From positions 62,001 to 126,000 of the forward strand of contig JABCPU010000115.1 in the NCBI GenBank assembly GCA_016800925.1: a stretch of DNA of 64,000 bases, read 5' to 3'. A program made the translations under genes and the position numbers. The notes beneath the pieces are model-generated. The model searched no databases. It saw only the letters and a program-made list of their open reading frames with translations, and was not told where the DNA came from. Below, piece after piece: positions 44,991 to 58,182 of this stretch; position 1 is the stretch's first letter, and each line of letters starts with the position of its first letter. Source of the DNA: Suillus spraguei. Taxonomy: Eukaryota; Basidiomycota; Agaricomycetes; Boletales; Suillaceae.

Positions 44991-46678
44991 AACAGCATAA
45001 CATGTTACAAAGCTTGCACAATTGCCAATGGTTGAAGCTACTGCTTCAATAGCAGTTGCAATTGGATCAAAGGCATGTTACGCAACTCCATTCCACAGCA
45101 TCATTGCGAAATTGTCCCGTAGTGGCTTAGCAAGAATACGGAATTGGTGCCTTGTTGTAACTTGTAGGTGCTATCGTTGCTGCTAATATGTCCGTACCAT
45201 CATCTGTTTCCCTGCTGATTTTCGACAGGCAGAGTCTAGGCTCCCTCACCGCCGCGGCTTTGTGCCAGTGGACTTTGCGTCAGGGCAATATCTTATTTTT
45301 TATTAACGTTGGTTATTGCGTAACGACAGCTCAAAAGGATGCCTGGAGCGTGACCCGGAGTATGTTACGAGGTAAGTTCCATTTAGTATTTCATTATCCA
45401 TAATATTGCTGTGGTCTAGACTCTGAAATTGCCCTCCTTACCCAGCCTCGAGGGCTCAAGCGCTCGTGGGTTTGATTGCTTGCTCACAAGAATTTTGAGT
45501 ACCGAGGAGAGGTTAACAGTTCATGGGATCAACACGCTGTTCTTGTCAGACGTTGTCTGTGACAAATCTGCGCCCGTTATCACCATGTGAGAAACCTATC
45601 TTGTCGTTCAACATCCTGTCAAGAAATGATGGGCGCGTGACAGTTGGCACATTTTATAGAGGTATTTATTGACATGAGTGGATTTATTTTTATTTTTTAG
45701 AAATGCCACCATAGCTAAAACAGCTGCTCGTTATGATATATGCGATGTAATTTTGATGCGTGTACATATCAAGACACCATATGATAGGTGTGAAGCAATA
45801 TTAAGAGTATTAGGATGCCACTGGCGTCTGAGGGAGCAAACCCCGAGCTGAGCTTACAATATGCAGCATTTGTTCAGAGTGGTTGCTGTGACAGTAGCCT
45901 AGAATCCACGCCGATATGATTGCCAGGGTGAGGGCCTTCAAGGCTTGACTAGCTTGACTACGCATTAGGGGTGATTATAACAGGATCTGGCCGACATGAG
46001 AAATGCTGCCGTCAAGCGTTCAAATTTGGCCTAAATGTATACTTTAAAATCGACAGATGCATGCGTGTATAATACACGCAGGAAGGCACAAGGTACTTTC
46101 AGGTATACATCATCATTAAAATTGGATATGCAATTAGTTATAGATCCTTGTTTATTGATTTCTACGCGACCTCCGCACAGGCTCTGGATGTGAATAAGGC
46201 TCCAGGAGTCAGTTTTTAATGAACAGAGCAATCTTTTATATAGAAATCGTAGACAGTGATACACAAATTCTTGACTCAGTAACCTCGGATCATGAGAAGG
46301 ATGACGCTGAGTGCAAAATTTAAAAAAAGGCTGCGAAGGTCGGTGGAAGGAAATAGCAACGTGGCCGGCACGCATGAGTCCTAGGTTTCAAAGCGTAAGT
46401 ATTCAATATTCAGCACTTAACCGCAGGCACCGAAGCGGAAATTATAAGGTTAGTTGGATGTAAGTCGTTTGACAGGGGTGTTTGTTTATCCCGTTTAAAG
46501 GTCTTACGGGGTCTCGGACCTAGAGCACCGCTGTAGTCACTGGAGGTGCTCTCGTCACCTTTGCTATTTTCTTCAGCGCTTGTTCTTGTCTTCTATCAAG
46601 TCGACGACGACAACGGCGAACCACGACGACGAACTCCTTTCGCTGACCACTTGAATTCTACTTGGAGGTCTGCTTCTG
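44991..46678. other. Long spacer without supported gene
   Basis: Divergent promoter region for the NACHT gene and the Zn2Cys6 factor plus about 1 kb of unremarkable AT-rich sequence. The largest frames (45188-45403, 46031-46375) have no motif. Confidence 0.45.
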
Positions 46679-49600
46679 ATGGACCCGAGTAGTAGCGGTG
46701 AGCACCTTGCTCAAGCAATTGGACCGTGAGTCCTTCATCCTCCTTCAGTTACGACCTTTCTTCTTTCTTCTCTCTAACATCATTCTAGACAAGTTCGCTC
46801 TCGTGTAACCGTCGTTTGCGCAGAGGTGTGTGCAAATTTTATTGCTGTGCTAGCTCACTCACTAGTCTAATTAGTGCAAACGTCTTAAACTGAAATGTGA
46901 TCGTCGAGCTCCATGTGGTTCTTGTACCAAGCGTGATACAGTCGCCAGATGTATATACTCCCCTGCTGCCGCTGAGAAAGTGTCCGTCCATGTCTCCTTT
47001 CTTCTCTTGCCAAATTTGATTCCTCCATCCCAATAGTGACTTGCATTCACTCAACAACAGACTCATAGCAGTTGAGTCACAGCTCGCTCAAATATCAGCA
47101 CCAGGTGTTCGCTTTCCCTCCTCTTCTTCAATGTCGACAACTCTCCAATTACCTATCCATACCGTCAGCTCGTACAACCCACACGAAGCCACCATGGACG
47201 ATATTACAGCTATCTGGTGGGAAGAGATTGACATTCCAGAGTCGTTACCAGCACAATCGTCTAGTTCCGACTCACAGGAGGGATATATAAAATCAGAACC
47301 TGCGTCTCATTCCTCCTTGCTCTTACCGTCTTCAAATCCCTCGACGTCCCTTCCTCTCCCCCTGCTGCTGCCTCCAATTTCCTGCTACTATGTTCCACAT
47401 CCGTCCTCATCCTCTTTACCACTTTTTACGAAATCTCTCCTCTCTCATCTCCCGTTCGCCCCACGCCGCCGCACCCGCCTATATGAGCATGCAGAAGAAG
47501 CCCTCAGGATGATCCCCGGACCTTGTTTCAGCTGGCGCGTCTGGAAAGAACGCGCAGAAGGCATATGGAGGTGGGTAGAGTGTGAGAGCACTTCATGTTC
47601 AACAAACGACTCTTCAGACGAGCCATCTCGTTCGAATGCATCAACAAACACGAACACCTCAAATACTTCCTCTCGTACACCCACGGACACAAGTAAGACA
47701 GACGCAACCCGCACCATTTTTTTCGGCCCACCGCCTGCCCCTCCACCTTCGCCTCCTCCTTCGCAAAAGGCTCTATTCCAGACTTCAAGCAGGGCCCTTG
47801 CTCCATCTCTCCCCTTATTCGCATCTGTTTCGGGTGCCTTCGCATTAGCGCTATTGGTTGAAGAGAGCGCCGCTAGCGCTAGCGCCGCCCTTCACAGCTC
47901 CAGCCCCACTCACCCGGGACCTCCTCCTGAATCAACAGGACCTGAAAGGGCCGCACATAATGACAGGACGGGTACCTCACTAGGGCCAAAGAAGTCAAGA
48001 AAAGATCCGTCACCGAAGGAAAACCTCACCTCTCCTGCACTTCTCCATGCGTTGTCTCGGCAAGCGCTCTGTGTGTGGGAAGGTGGCGTGGCCCTGTCCA
48101 GTTCAGGGTCGAACTCAAATAGTGCACTTGCGAGCGAATACGACTTGGATTATGTATCTGCGATTGTGCTTGGGGTGCTGTTTGTAGTGCTTTGCGATAA
48201 AGGATGTACGACGGAGAGACATGGTAATGTAAGTGCTGCGAGCAATACGAAGGAGGGATGGATTCTAGGAGAGGTGAGTAGCATATTGCCCTCGTTTCCA
48301 ATCTTTTTGCGAGTTGCGGTGAATCGGGGCGGGCACGCGACTTCTTGATAGAAGTTGCACACGGAGCCTTTCAACTTTACTTCTCTGCTTTGGATCCGGC
48401 CTCCACGATCCGTAGATCCTTCCCATCACATCGTGATCGTCGTGATCGTTCCTTTTCTGGATCTTAACTTTCCCTGTGCGACTGCTTCCGTCGCGTTTCG
48501 ACTCTGATATTCATATCTTTTAATTGTTACTTCTCCCTGTTCATATTTCTGCCTCTGCAGTTGGCTTTGTTACCCCGCTGTATCTTCACAATTTTGCACT
48601 TCGATCCCAACCGGATGCGTAACGAAATTTCAACTGACTCCCACTATCACAGATCGGCAAACTTGTCAACATCGCACGTACGATGGGACTCGGTGTCGAC
48701 CCTGATCTTACGCCGGCAAGTACGGCTTGTATGAGAGCGAGGCGCGCCGGCGGGCATGGTGGGATATTTGGTGGTGGGATGCGTGAGTTGTTGAATTGCA
48801 TCATCTAAACAACGTTAACTTAGTTTCTCTACAGATATACGTCCACTCTATCTTCACGTGCTCCGCTCATCCCTCTGCACGCGTTCAGCACCCGCCTACC
48901 GCTTGACGTTGACGAGGAAGTGTTCACATCTGCCTGTACGTCCGCACCTCTCCTGAGTCCGACGGGCAAAGAGGGTGTGGGAAGATGGTTTGGGATGAGA
49001 GTAAGGTCAGTGATAACCTACCTGCTCCCTTTGCGCGTCCCTAATTTTTAATCACTACAGACTCGCACAACTTGTAAAAGACATTAACTTCCGCACTTCC
49101 TTGCTATCCTCCGTTGAACGTCCCTCAGTCCTATTATCCCTGGAGCACGCATCCCAATGCGAAGGCGAGATCAAGCAATGGCTATCAGATCTTCCACCCG
49201 CATTTCGGATGGGGAACGAGGGGATGGGTGAGGAGTCCTGCGTACCTCCTCGCTCTTCCGTGGCGCTGTCATCGAACGCAACTCATGGAGGCACACCACC
49301 GACACTCCTCGCTCAGCGTCTCGACATATTAATGACGACGCATAGACTGACCATGGGGTTGTATTTGCCATCCTTACGTCCCCAATCATCCCCATCATCC
49401 CAATCTGACTCTCACCCTAATGTGAGACATGAACCTAGCCCGCAGACACATCAAGCACGCGTTGGCGCGCTCACAGCTGCGCATGGACTCCTCGGAGCTG
49501 GGAAACATTTTGTCGAGCTTGCATGTGCGCGGCCTGATTTGGTCAGGAGAAAGGATGGGCTTGGATTAAGTCTTTGTTGTGGCCTCATATCTGATGTTCA

Positions 49601-51266
49601 TTCAGGTATCTTATTTTCGTTTCCTTGCTCGCTTTAGTTTTCTGATCACGTGATAGGATTTTGCCGGGCAGTTGAAATGGGGTATTCGAAAGCGTTGTTT
49701 GACGCCTCTGTCGTTTGCGCTACTAGTGCTCTTCGTGATCCAGGGGCCATATGGGCGCGCACGGCTGTGGAGGATGCTAAGATGGGTCTTGGGCTACTTC
49801 GGGACCTTCGGGAACTCTGTCCTGCCCTGGATGTGAGTGTTCTTGAGGCGCTCATCCGGAAACTCGATTCGGGTGGTTCAGGTGCTGGGAGTGGGCCCAA
49901 GAGGAAGAGAGAGGGGTGGGATGAGGGTGATGGCCGGGATGCTATTCCTATACCTGGTGGTTCGGGTGCGAGTGGTAATGATGAAGAGTGTGTTCCTCTC
50001 ACTCCCGTCCCTGTCGTTTCCACCCAGGAACTCAAGCTACGCTCTCCATCTCGTGTTGGTTCCAATGCCAGTGCCACCGATAACGCCTCTTTCATTAATA
50101 ATGCCAACAAGGATAATTCGGCCTCAGAATCAAGACGGACATACCCTGCGATTGTTATTCCATCCAAGTTTCCGCCTCGGAAGGATCGTGTAAAAGATCG
50201 AGATTTGCTCAAGGACGGTCAACGAGAGCGGGGGGACAAAGACAAAGACCGCTCAAAGGAGAAAGATAAGGAACGTAAGAAGACCTCGTACCCGTGCGTT
50301 GGGTTCCGCGTGCGCCCTGGGAAGGAGTCGTCTCCGCTTGCCAGGGTGCGGACTACGAGCGGTGGCACGCCTACGACAACGACAACACAGGGAATGACTG
50401 GTCAATCAATGCCGATATCTAGTCAGCCGGTCCCAGTGTCAGATCAATCGATGCCAACGTCTAGTCAATCGATGTCTGCGTCCCAGCACTCGGTGATATC
50501 TCAACCACCTTCTGTGGTTCCCCTTCAGCCGTCTTCTCTGGCCTCAACACCCATTGATCGGTCTTCCTATCGTTCTACGCCTACTTCCATGTCGCAAGAA
50601 GGCGGGGTCGATTTCTCATTACCGTTCGGGGCTGCCTACGAGCCTCAGCCTCAGGTATGTTTCCCATCCTTTTTTTTTACACATCCACATCCGTTCACTC
50701 GCTCAACGCAATTTTAGACTACTCAAAAATTTACCCCTTATGACTACGCCAGCTCCTCTGCTTCACCATTTTCATACCCAGACACCCCCCAATATGCGCA
50801 ATTCAGCGGCCCTCCCTCCACACCAACATCGTTTGCCCCTCCGTCCCAATTGCCCCATTACTCAGGATCCGCTCCCCAGCCGCAACCATCTTTCCCTGCA
50901 CAAATACAAGCGCCTCAATTCCCTGCATCTCAAGCGTCCTACAGCGAGCACCCTCCTCCGTCTCAACAACAGCAACAGCCGAGTCGTTTTAGCTTTGGCC
51001 CACAATACCCTGAAACTGGCCTTGTGAGAGAGTATTATGGATCACAGGAGAAGCAACCCGCTCAACGGCAGGGATATCAGCAGGAGTATTCTGGGGAGCA
51101 GCAAGCGGTATATGGCGTCAAAACATCAGTAGACCAGCACGTTACATCACAGCAGGGCTATGCGGGGGGACATCAAGGGTATGTGGAGCAGACGTGGACT
51201 GAGGGTAACGAGGGTCAGTATTGGAGCTCATATCCTACGCAGCCCCAACTGCGTTATCAAGAGTGA
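46679..51266 (+). CDS. Zn(II)2Cys6 fungal transcription factor, one apparent frameshift
   Basis: Binuclear zinc-cluster regulator. The start at 46679 gives MDPSSSGEHLAQAIGP; after two short introns the DNA-binding cluster reads CAECKRLKLKC, DRRAPCGSC and TKRDTVARC, i.e. C-x2-C-x6-C-x5-C-x2-C-x8-C exactly. A dimerisation stretch (DLHSLNNRLIAVESQLAQI) follows, then a long Ser/Pro-rich segment, then the fungal-specific regulatory domain: IGKLVNIARTMGLGVDPDL, ESEARRRAWWDIWWWDA, RLPLDVDEEVF and AQRLDILMTTHRLTMGLY. One extra G at 48715-48716 is needed to pass from DPDLTP into KYGLYESEARRRAWW. The C-terminus is Gln/Pro/Tyr-rich and ends LRYQE. About nine exons. Target genes unknown. A decayed copy of the last exons lies at 53288-53900. 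Confidence 0.8.
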
Positions 51267-51848
51267 TTTTCCCTCCCCTTACCTTCTCCTTCCTGCTCTT
51301 TCTTTCGCTTTGGTCCCAGGTCTTCCCTTATGCAACAAATACCCTCGTTATGACTGTTATGCCTTCATGTCGTTCCTTGTCAATGCTTGCCCTCGCCATC
51401 GCTATGTACGTCTACGTTACTCACCGTATCCCCTGTTTTCATCGTCGTATCTTCCTGGAATTCGTCATTAGTTATGCCTTTCTGATTGTTTCCCGCAACA
51501 GTTCCTGCTTATTCCTCTTTGCTTATCTTGTCTATTCGTCACGTCCTCGTTCATCCATCTCCATCTCTATCTGTGTACATATCACGCTGCTTTGATTAAT
51601 GGCTGGAATTACTGATTTTTTTCGTTCCAAGTGTATTTTTGTTTCTTCTGTGTATTTCTTTAACATTACTCTCGGTATATATACGAGCCATCGACATTTA
51701 CATTAATTCATAGATTCACTTTTGCTTCTTCATTGTAGCCTCGTTGTGGTTTTCAATGCTCAAGTGTGCGTCCCAATGCATCATGCAACCCTTTATATGC
51801 GCACTTTTCATAAATCGCACTTAGCGTTTGGTGAAGTTATAAGAATCG
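51267..51848. other. 3' flank of the transcription factor gene
   Basis: Pyrimidine-rich 3' UTR-like sequence. The open frames here (51221-51595) are low-complexity and not conserved. Confidence 0.45.
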
Positions 51849-52990
51849 TTAAGGTTGATTCTTTCGTAACTGCAGAGGAAGGAACAGCGATGTGAAAATC
51901 CCTGTACAGACCAGGGCAATCGTATAATCCATGCGTGGTGGAGATTCTTGATAGATAGCGAGAAGATGGACGTAGCGGATGCAAGGGGCTCGTACGATTG
52001 ACACTCCCAGTCGAGCAGTCCTATTTGTTGCACCAAAAGACACTTGGCTCGGAGACGCCGCGGCGATATAGACAAATAGGCAAGCTGAAAGGGGTCGTGG
52101 TCAATATAAAGAAAAGTGATATGATGTGGGAACTGACAATACGCCAGATTAAATATCATCGAGAGAGTAAGTTGTAGGTCAGCAATCGTCCACACCATGA
52201 AGCTCGGACCCTGTGCTCTTGCGACAGCCCTGAGGATGGGAAAAGTAATGATCATCAGGATTCCAGCAGTCACTGTCGCATAATATATTACCTTTCAGCC
52301 GAATTGATCATGCAGATCAACGAAGAGGATCTGGAACAAGCCATTAATAACACCGTACTAGATAGCTAGAATGTTGCCGATTTGCAGGGAGATCTCACCG
52401 AATTCTAGCGGTGTCGCAAAGTACGTCACGAAATGCGATGTCAAGAAGTGACAAAGCGGCACAGTTTCCAGCAGCTATGGTCACTCTGAGTATCAATAGC
52501 GAAGGGGTAATGGCTTATTGTCATCGACGTGTGCATGTGCTCAGGGAATTAGATGGCCGTCTCATGGCCATGAGTGATATTCTTTGTGATATATCCCCCT
52601 GAGGAAACGGCCGAGAGTTATGCTTGTAGTACAGTATGTCAATCGTCAGTCACCAGCTGTTTATGCTTGCATACTAGCTCGGAATAACGTGATGTGCCTG
52701 GGCCAAGTTGGTAGAGTCGGTAATCTCCACCATCATGCTTTTGATTACGCCAACGTTGCCGTTCAAAGCACGTCTGAGTGTTGGAAGGCGTTAGAATAAG
52801 ATACATAATCAGAACCATCACGTACAGAAGAATAAAAAGATCGAAGCTTAGTTGTAGATTCTGTCCACTCGGATCGGCGGCAAAACGGCGGTTTCCCATA
52901 TCAACCAACAACCCCAAACCTGAAGCTTCTGAACTTCATCCAACGTGTGCAACTTGATAGCGGGCAGGGAACCGACAGAAGAAAAATATA
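51849..52990 (-). pseudogene. Decayed MFS transporter
   Basis: Minus-strand pieces match the last third of major-facilitator multidrug-type transporters in order: ATPLEFGEISLQIGNIL, then TAGILMIITFPILRAVARAQ, FMVWTIADLQLTLSMIFNL, SPSQVSFGATNRTARLGVS and SATSIFSLSIKN, then DYTIALVCTGIFTSLFLPL. They fall in different frames with stops between and at least one shift inside IVRA/PLASATSI. The Gly and Asn in FGATN are the family's hallmark. Upstream (52639-52990) a hydrophobic frame (LFILLYVMVLIMYLILTP) with a following Arg-rich loop fits the middle of such a protein. The N-terminal half is not found. Several lesions are more than single-base, so this is a true pseudogene. Confidence 0.6.
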
Positions 52991-53287
52991 GTGGGAAGGA
53001 AAGGGCGGCCAATGTCTATTTACCCGGGTTTGAACTTGAATTCAACCATGATGAAAACGTAACGTGACCACGCTGAACCTCCAAGTCGATAGAATTCAAA
53101 CATCCTGCATCCTCAATGACAAACAGAACTTCGGTCATATAATGAAGCTCCTGCTGAACTGGGAAGAGCTGATGGAAACTCTGACAGTGCTGCACCCAAC
53201 CAGTGGGCAAGTGTCACGCTAGTATCCAATGAAACCTCCTGCCAGTGTCCCTTGTGTTATCATACCGAGCACTCTGTATATGTCAAT

Positions 53288-53900
53288 ACCTCATCAGTCG
53301 ATGCCAACGTCTAACCAGCTGATGGGTCTATATTCCAGCTGTTGGTGACATCCCAGCCGCCTTCTGTGGCTCATCTCCAGCCACTCGTTTTGATGGCTAT
53401 TGACTTTTTACCAGTCCATGTCCATGCCTGTGACGCAGGATTTCTCGTCGCGTCTCGGGGCTACGCACAAGACTCAGTCTCAGGTGTGCTTCTCATCCTT
53501 TTCATCACACCCGCTCGTCGCCTTGCTCGCAACCTCAGCCTATCGAACACTCCGCCTCCTGTGCCTACGCCAGCGCATTCTTCTCATTTTCTTCTCATTG
53601 ACACGCCCATGTATAGTATTTTAGAATGCCCTCGTCTCCGCCAACATAATTTTTTCCCTCAATTCCAATCGCGGACCTGCTCCGCAAGCGTAACTGTCTT
53701 TTCCCGCACAAAAACGTGCTCCTCCTTCCTCCATCCCAGCAGCTGAGTGCTAGAGTCGTTTCAGCTTCGGTTGCAGTACCATCAGACTGTATTTGTGGGA
53801 GGGTATCATGGGCTATAGGAGAAGCAAGCCTCTCGATAATAGAAGAATTATTATTGGGATCAGCAAGGCGTGTAAAAATCTATCGGTCAGTGCCTTGAGT
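53288..53900 (+). pseudogene. Decayed duplicate of the transcription factor's last exons
   Basis: Sequence parallels 50445-51120: TCGATGCCAACGTCTA, CCGCCTTCTGTGGCTC, the intron-spanning CTCAGGTGTGCTTCTCATCC, and GAGTCGTTTCAGCTTCGG, in the same order. Stops and indels disrupt all frames. It lies 2.6 kb downstream of the intact gene, beyond the MFS remnant, so a segment was copied and then decayed. Confidence 0.65.
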
Positions 53901-54721
53901 CACAACTGAGGGATATATTAGGGCGTAGCAGGAATACAGAGTAGATGTGAACTCAGAGGAGCAATGCTGTGTACTGGAGATCCTGCGCAGTCTCAACCAC
54001 GACATCAGGTCTCTCCTTTCTTTTCTATTTCTGTTCAGCTTGCTCAATTCTGAGTTTGCAGTGTTCACCTAATATCGTGTCTACTAAGCCTTCATGTTGC
54101 TCCTTGTTCATGTTATGCTCTCCTTATCACTATGTGTACGTCTACTAGCATCTACGTAGACTTGCTTCTCAGGTTGTCCCATCATCTTTTCGCGTTTCGG
54201 CGACATTAATGCCAGTGGTTCAATATTTTGAGCTACACAACGGGCCCTAATCATTACAAGGTAGGAGGGGACTAGTGTTTACATGATGCACGTACTCGTA
54301 CTGATCGATGATTGTACATGAAATTGTGAAACCAGCGCGTGTTCAGGATCTCAAAGAAGGCCAAGAATAACGGCCGTAAAGTACATCTCCTCACCCCAGA
54401 AGATCGATGACTGCTATAGTATTCTGCGCGTGAAGATGAGAGCACCGAAGGTTAGAGAATGAGTATTACCCACCTCAAGACTAAGGCAAAGGGCCTCTGT
54501 AGATGTCGAGTGCATACTCGACATCTACAAAGGCTTTGCTGGAAAAGCTTCCAGGCTTGGTCAACTGAAGAAAAAGGGAGGTACCAGTTAAGCCTGTATC
54601 TTCGCCCAACTGTTGTAGCATCCTAGTAACTTCGGTCTTCTTGATAATAATCGAACAAGTGACTGGATACACGCATCCCATTACGCCATAAAACTGGAAG
54701 TTGAGTTTAATGAAATCATCA
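53901..54721. other. Spacer with a perfect hairpin
   Basis: No supported gene. Contains a hairpin at 54498-54529 and a 66-codon minus-strand frame (54481-54681) without a recognised family. Confidence 0.45.
54498..54529. repeat. Perfect hairpin, 14-bp stem and 4-base loop
   Basis: Arms TGTAGATGTCGAGT (54498-54511) and ACTCGACATCTACA (54516-54529) around GCAT. Outside any confident gene. Confidence 0.75.
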
Positions 54722-57700
54722 TCATCTTTTCCGGAGTGTGTAGTGTTGCATTAAGGAACTGATCATGATGTAAAGGTCGTCGTAAATGGATCTGCAGACT
54801 TCACCAACTAGTAAATATCGATGATATAGTTGGGTGAAAGTGGTCACTCACGTGATAGCTCCCCCTCGAGTATTCCTGAAACAACGAATGCACAAATCGG
54901 ATCAGGGTTACCATGGTAGGCAGTGACTGCAACCGAAAACTCGACGAGTTGGGATTCCTCAGTAGCATCAATGACCACCCCCTTAATTCTAGTCCACGGT
55001 TTATCAGCAGTGAGGGCCGCTGCTTGAACCTTGGGAAACCACGTCTCATTTGTAGCCCAGCTCCACATGTCTGGATGGAGGTTTGCTGTTGCTGACAGCC
55101 CTGCGTTTTTCTCGAGGAGATACGGGATAATATCTCCGTAACATTCGTCAAGAGCAATATGGAGTACTGTTCTGGCTTCCTATCTTGCAAAGAAAGATTA
55201 CAAGACGGCTCGACAAGAGCTTTTACGACGCATAGTTCCGGATGCCATTTGTGAGACACATTCCAGGGGGGCACCCGAGGAAATAATGGATAGGGGTATG
55301 ACCATAGAATCTGAAATCGACATCCGCACCGCGTTGACGAAATTTGCGGATGGATTCGTGTGAATAGTTGTTTGCCCTGACAGCCATGTGCAGAACATTG
55401 TTAGGTAGGCTGACCCCTGTTTGTGATAGCAAGAAATCCACGGAAATCTCACTTCCAGTCCCAACTGCCCACGACATTGGATCATAGTAGCCGTCATAAA
55501 TACGGAGAATTGGTGATATAATCCGACTTTGACGAAAGAAGGTTTGTTGGGATCAACGCCCGACGTCAGGAGAACACTGAGGCAGTCAGGGTTCTTGGTT
55601 ATGGCGAAAATCAACGGGGAACCCCAATCAGGGGCAATATCCACATCCAGTAGATGGGGGTATTGCTTGACGATGAATTCAACCATCCATGGTTTCCCGT
55701 GCTCGATTGGGATAAATAGAAGTGAGGGCAAAGTCACCGTGGCACTCAACCACCTATCAGTAGGAGGTGACCCTATACCTACATACTCAGAGCGTCGCTT
55801 GAGTTGCAAGCACACGATGTTTCTTGGTGTTTCGAAGAAACTCTGAGTTCAACCGTGACAGGGTATCCATCACGTCCGAATCATGATCCAAAACATGTCC
55901 AAGATGCTTCCATCCTTGGATTGCATAGCTAAGCAACGGATGGTCTTTGCTGACATCCGAGATATCAGCACGATGTAATGAACGACATCGTCCTGGATCT
56001 TTGCCGATACAAATATCAGTTTCTTAGCTCATATATATGAAAGATGGCATTGCACCTTCAAGTTTTGTGCATGTATCGTCCACAAAGTCGCATAGCACAT
56101 ACGTAATTAACAGTTTGCAGATTCGTGCATGCATGTCTGAGACCGATTTGAGGATCTTATCAGGATGACTGATCAAGTATTCCTGGTTGCATGGCGCATC
56201 AGCGGATGAGTAGAATGACGAGTTTAATATATCATACTTTGACACTATAATGAGATAGAGCGACGATGCCAGTTTTCTCGTTATAGCTCACGAGGCTTCC
56301 GCACGCGGTCACGATATCCATAGGGTCCATAACACCAAGGTTCGGATTAAGATTTGATCGTCCGACTTCAATCGTCATCGCTTCGTTAAGCTGATCAAGC
56401 GTCAACGGGGTAAACGTCCCGGCAAGCCAAAGCAAACAACTCCGGGCAATCTGGTCATCGCTTCGTCCTCTTTGTTTGATGGCCTGAATAATCCTATCGT
56501 ACGTCTCGTAAAGTCCAGCTGGAAGGTTATCCAGGGCTGCCTCAATATCGACGTGTCTTTTGCAAGCTACAATTTCGTCTAGTTGACACTGAACCCAGCG
56601 AAACCTGTATACAATCATTCAAATATTTCCGAGGAGTGAACGAAAATTACTTTACTTACATGCCATCAGCCTTTTCTAACAATCTCTCTAAAATTGTCTT
56701 CTTCAGCGCGTCGGAGAGGCGTGATAATTTCTTCTGAGTCTTCAGCTGCTCAGTAATGTGCGCACATATGTCTGCTTTCATCTGTTCTGCGCTATCCTTC
56801 AGCATCATGGTGGGGAGATCGTTAAAGGCATCTTGGATGTCTGGTTCGCTTCTACCGGTGACGAAAAGTCGTAGTCGAGCATCTTCAATTAAGTTTACGA
56901 GATATCCGACCAGGTCGGGGTAGTCCTTGCATTCGTCCAAGGCATCAATCACGAGGACTGGTCGGTGAACTAGCGTAGACACTTCAATAAGAAGCTTTCG
57001 TAGAAATCCCAAATCTGTGGGATGCAGTTTTGCATCGTTTTTTTGCTGCCGCAGGTTTCGCAGAGAATCAAGGTGCCCGTTTGTGTTCGATTCTTGCTGC
57101 TCGACTATTTTTGTGATCCAGTCAACTTGAGATTGTCGAAGCAGCTGAACAATCAAGGATCGTAATACTGCAGCCGCGCTCGTTGTTCGGTCGTCTCGGA
57201 AATTGCAATAGAAGTAACCAAGTGTCTGTGGCTCTGCTTTATCGCTACCCTGAATGTCGTCGATGACAGCGGAACTGATTGTTCAGAAGTCAATCTAAGA
57301 ACTCTCCGGACAAGTCCAAACTTACGCAAGGATAGTCTTTCCACTCCCAGCTATTGCAAGCATCAGCATGCTGCGATCACTGATGAATGTAACGAAACTT
57401 ACGCTGGCCATTCAACCATAGGAATGCATGATCGGATTTATTCCAGGCCACATACTGATCTGCGTGGAAGATCCAACGACCGGTCTCGGGGTTGCGCTGA
57501 CGACAGGAGACATCGTGTTTCTCAATACAAGACACAGGGCTCATCCATTCAAGTAACTCCTGGCGTTCCTTGTCTATGCATGTTGAACAACTTGAAGGTG
57601 AGAAAGTAGTTGATAGTAAGCCACTCACATTTCTTGTGCGCCTCCTGCGCCTCTTTTAATTCCTGATTCCTCGACTGACTTCTTTGACACCTCGATCAAC

Positions 57701-58182
57701 TTCCTTGAGTGTGTTCCTGGCGCTGGATTAGCATAAGTAATCATGACGAGCGAGTCAACTAACCGCGAGTCTATTGCTAGAACCGTTGTGATGTCACGAT
57801 AAAAGCCTCTCAATCTCTCAGCAATCGCCACTGCTTTCTTTTCCTTGAATGGCCACATCAACTTAGATATCGTACCCATTCTCTTGTTCTCCTGCTCGTT
57901 GGGTAGAAGAACCTTCAGTTCTCTCTGTAACTTTGTGACTGGTCCATTTTCGGCCATCAGTTTTGAAAGCACATCGCGGAGATTATCTGGAAGAGAGGGA
58001 TCTTTCTCGATCTCTATAACGGTTGTCAGGACTCCGAGGATTGAACTGAGCTCATCAAGCAGAGTTTGGCAGGACGAATCAGCGTCGTGGACGGAAGCAA
58101 CATATCCATACAAAAGAGCTGAGGCTTGGGCTATCGTTTGAACGAGCTGAATAATGGTCACGCCACTGGTGATGGGATCCAT
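54722..58182 (-). CDS. NACHT-ankyrin (NLR-like) protein
   Basis: STAND protein. Exon 1 (58182-57625) encodes a fungal STAND N-terminal helical domain, MDPITSGVTIIQLVQTIAQA, like those of Helo-like signalling modules. A linker exon has WMSPVSCIEKHDVSC and GRWIFHADQY, then the NACHT domain over three exons: the P-loop is split by introns (WLNGQ, AGSGKTILA), followed by YFYCNFRDDRTTSAAA, Walker B VLVIDALDEC, FVTGRSEPDI, and the winged-helix part DIEAALDNLPAGLYETYDRI. After VALSHYSVKEYL come ankyrin-type repeats: GSPLIFAITKNPDCLSVLL, NNVLHMAVRANN, DFRFYGHTPIHYFL, TVLHIALDECYGDIIPYLLE. The last exon ends at 54722. One extra T in the TTT run at 55535-55537 restores the frame inside the ankyrin part, and a missing G near the GTAAAAG donor at about 55218 is suspected. 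About 950 residues; at least ten exons. Confidence 0.75.

Noticed and set aside
50554..51027. 157-codon alternative frame inside the zinc-cluster gene
   Set aside because: Shadow of the Gln/Pro-rich exon, out of frame with the supported protein.
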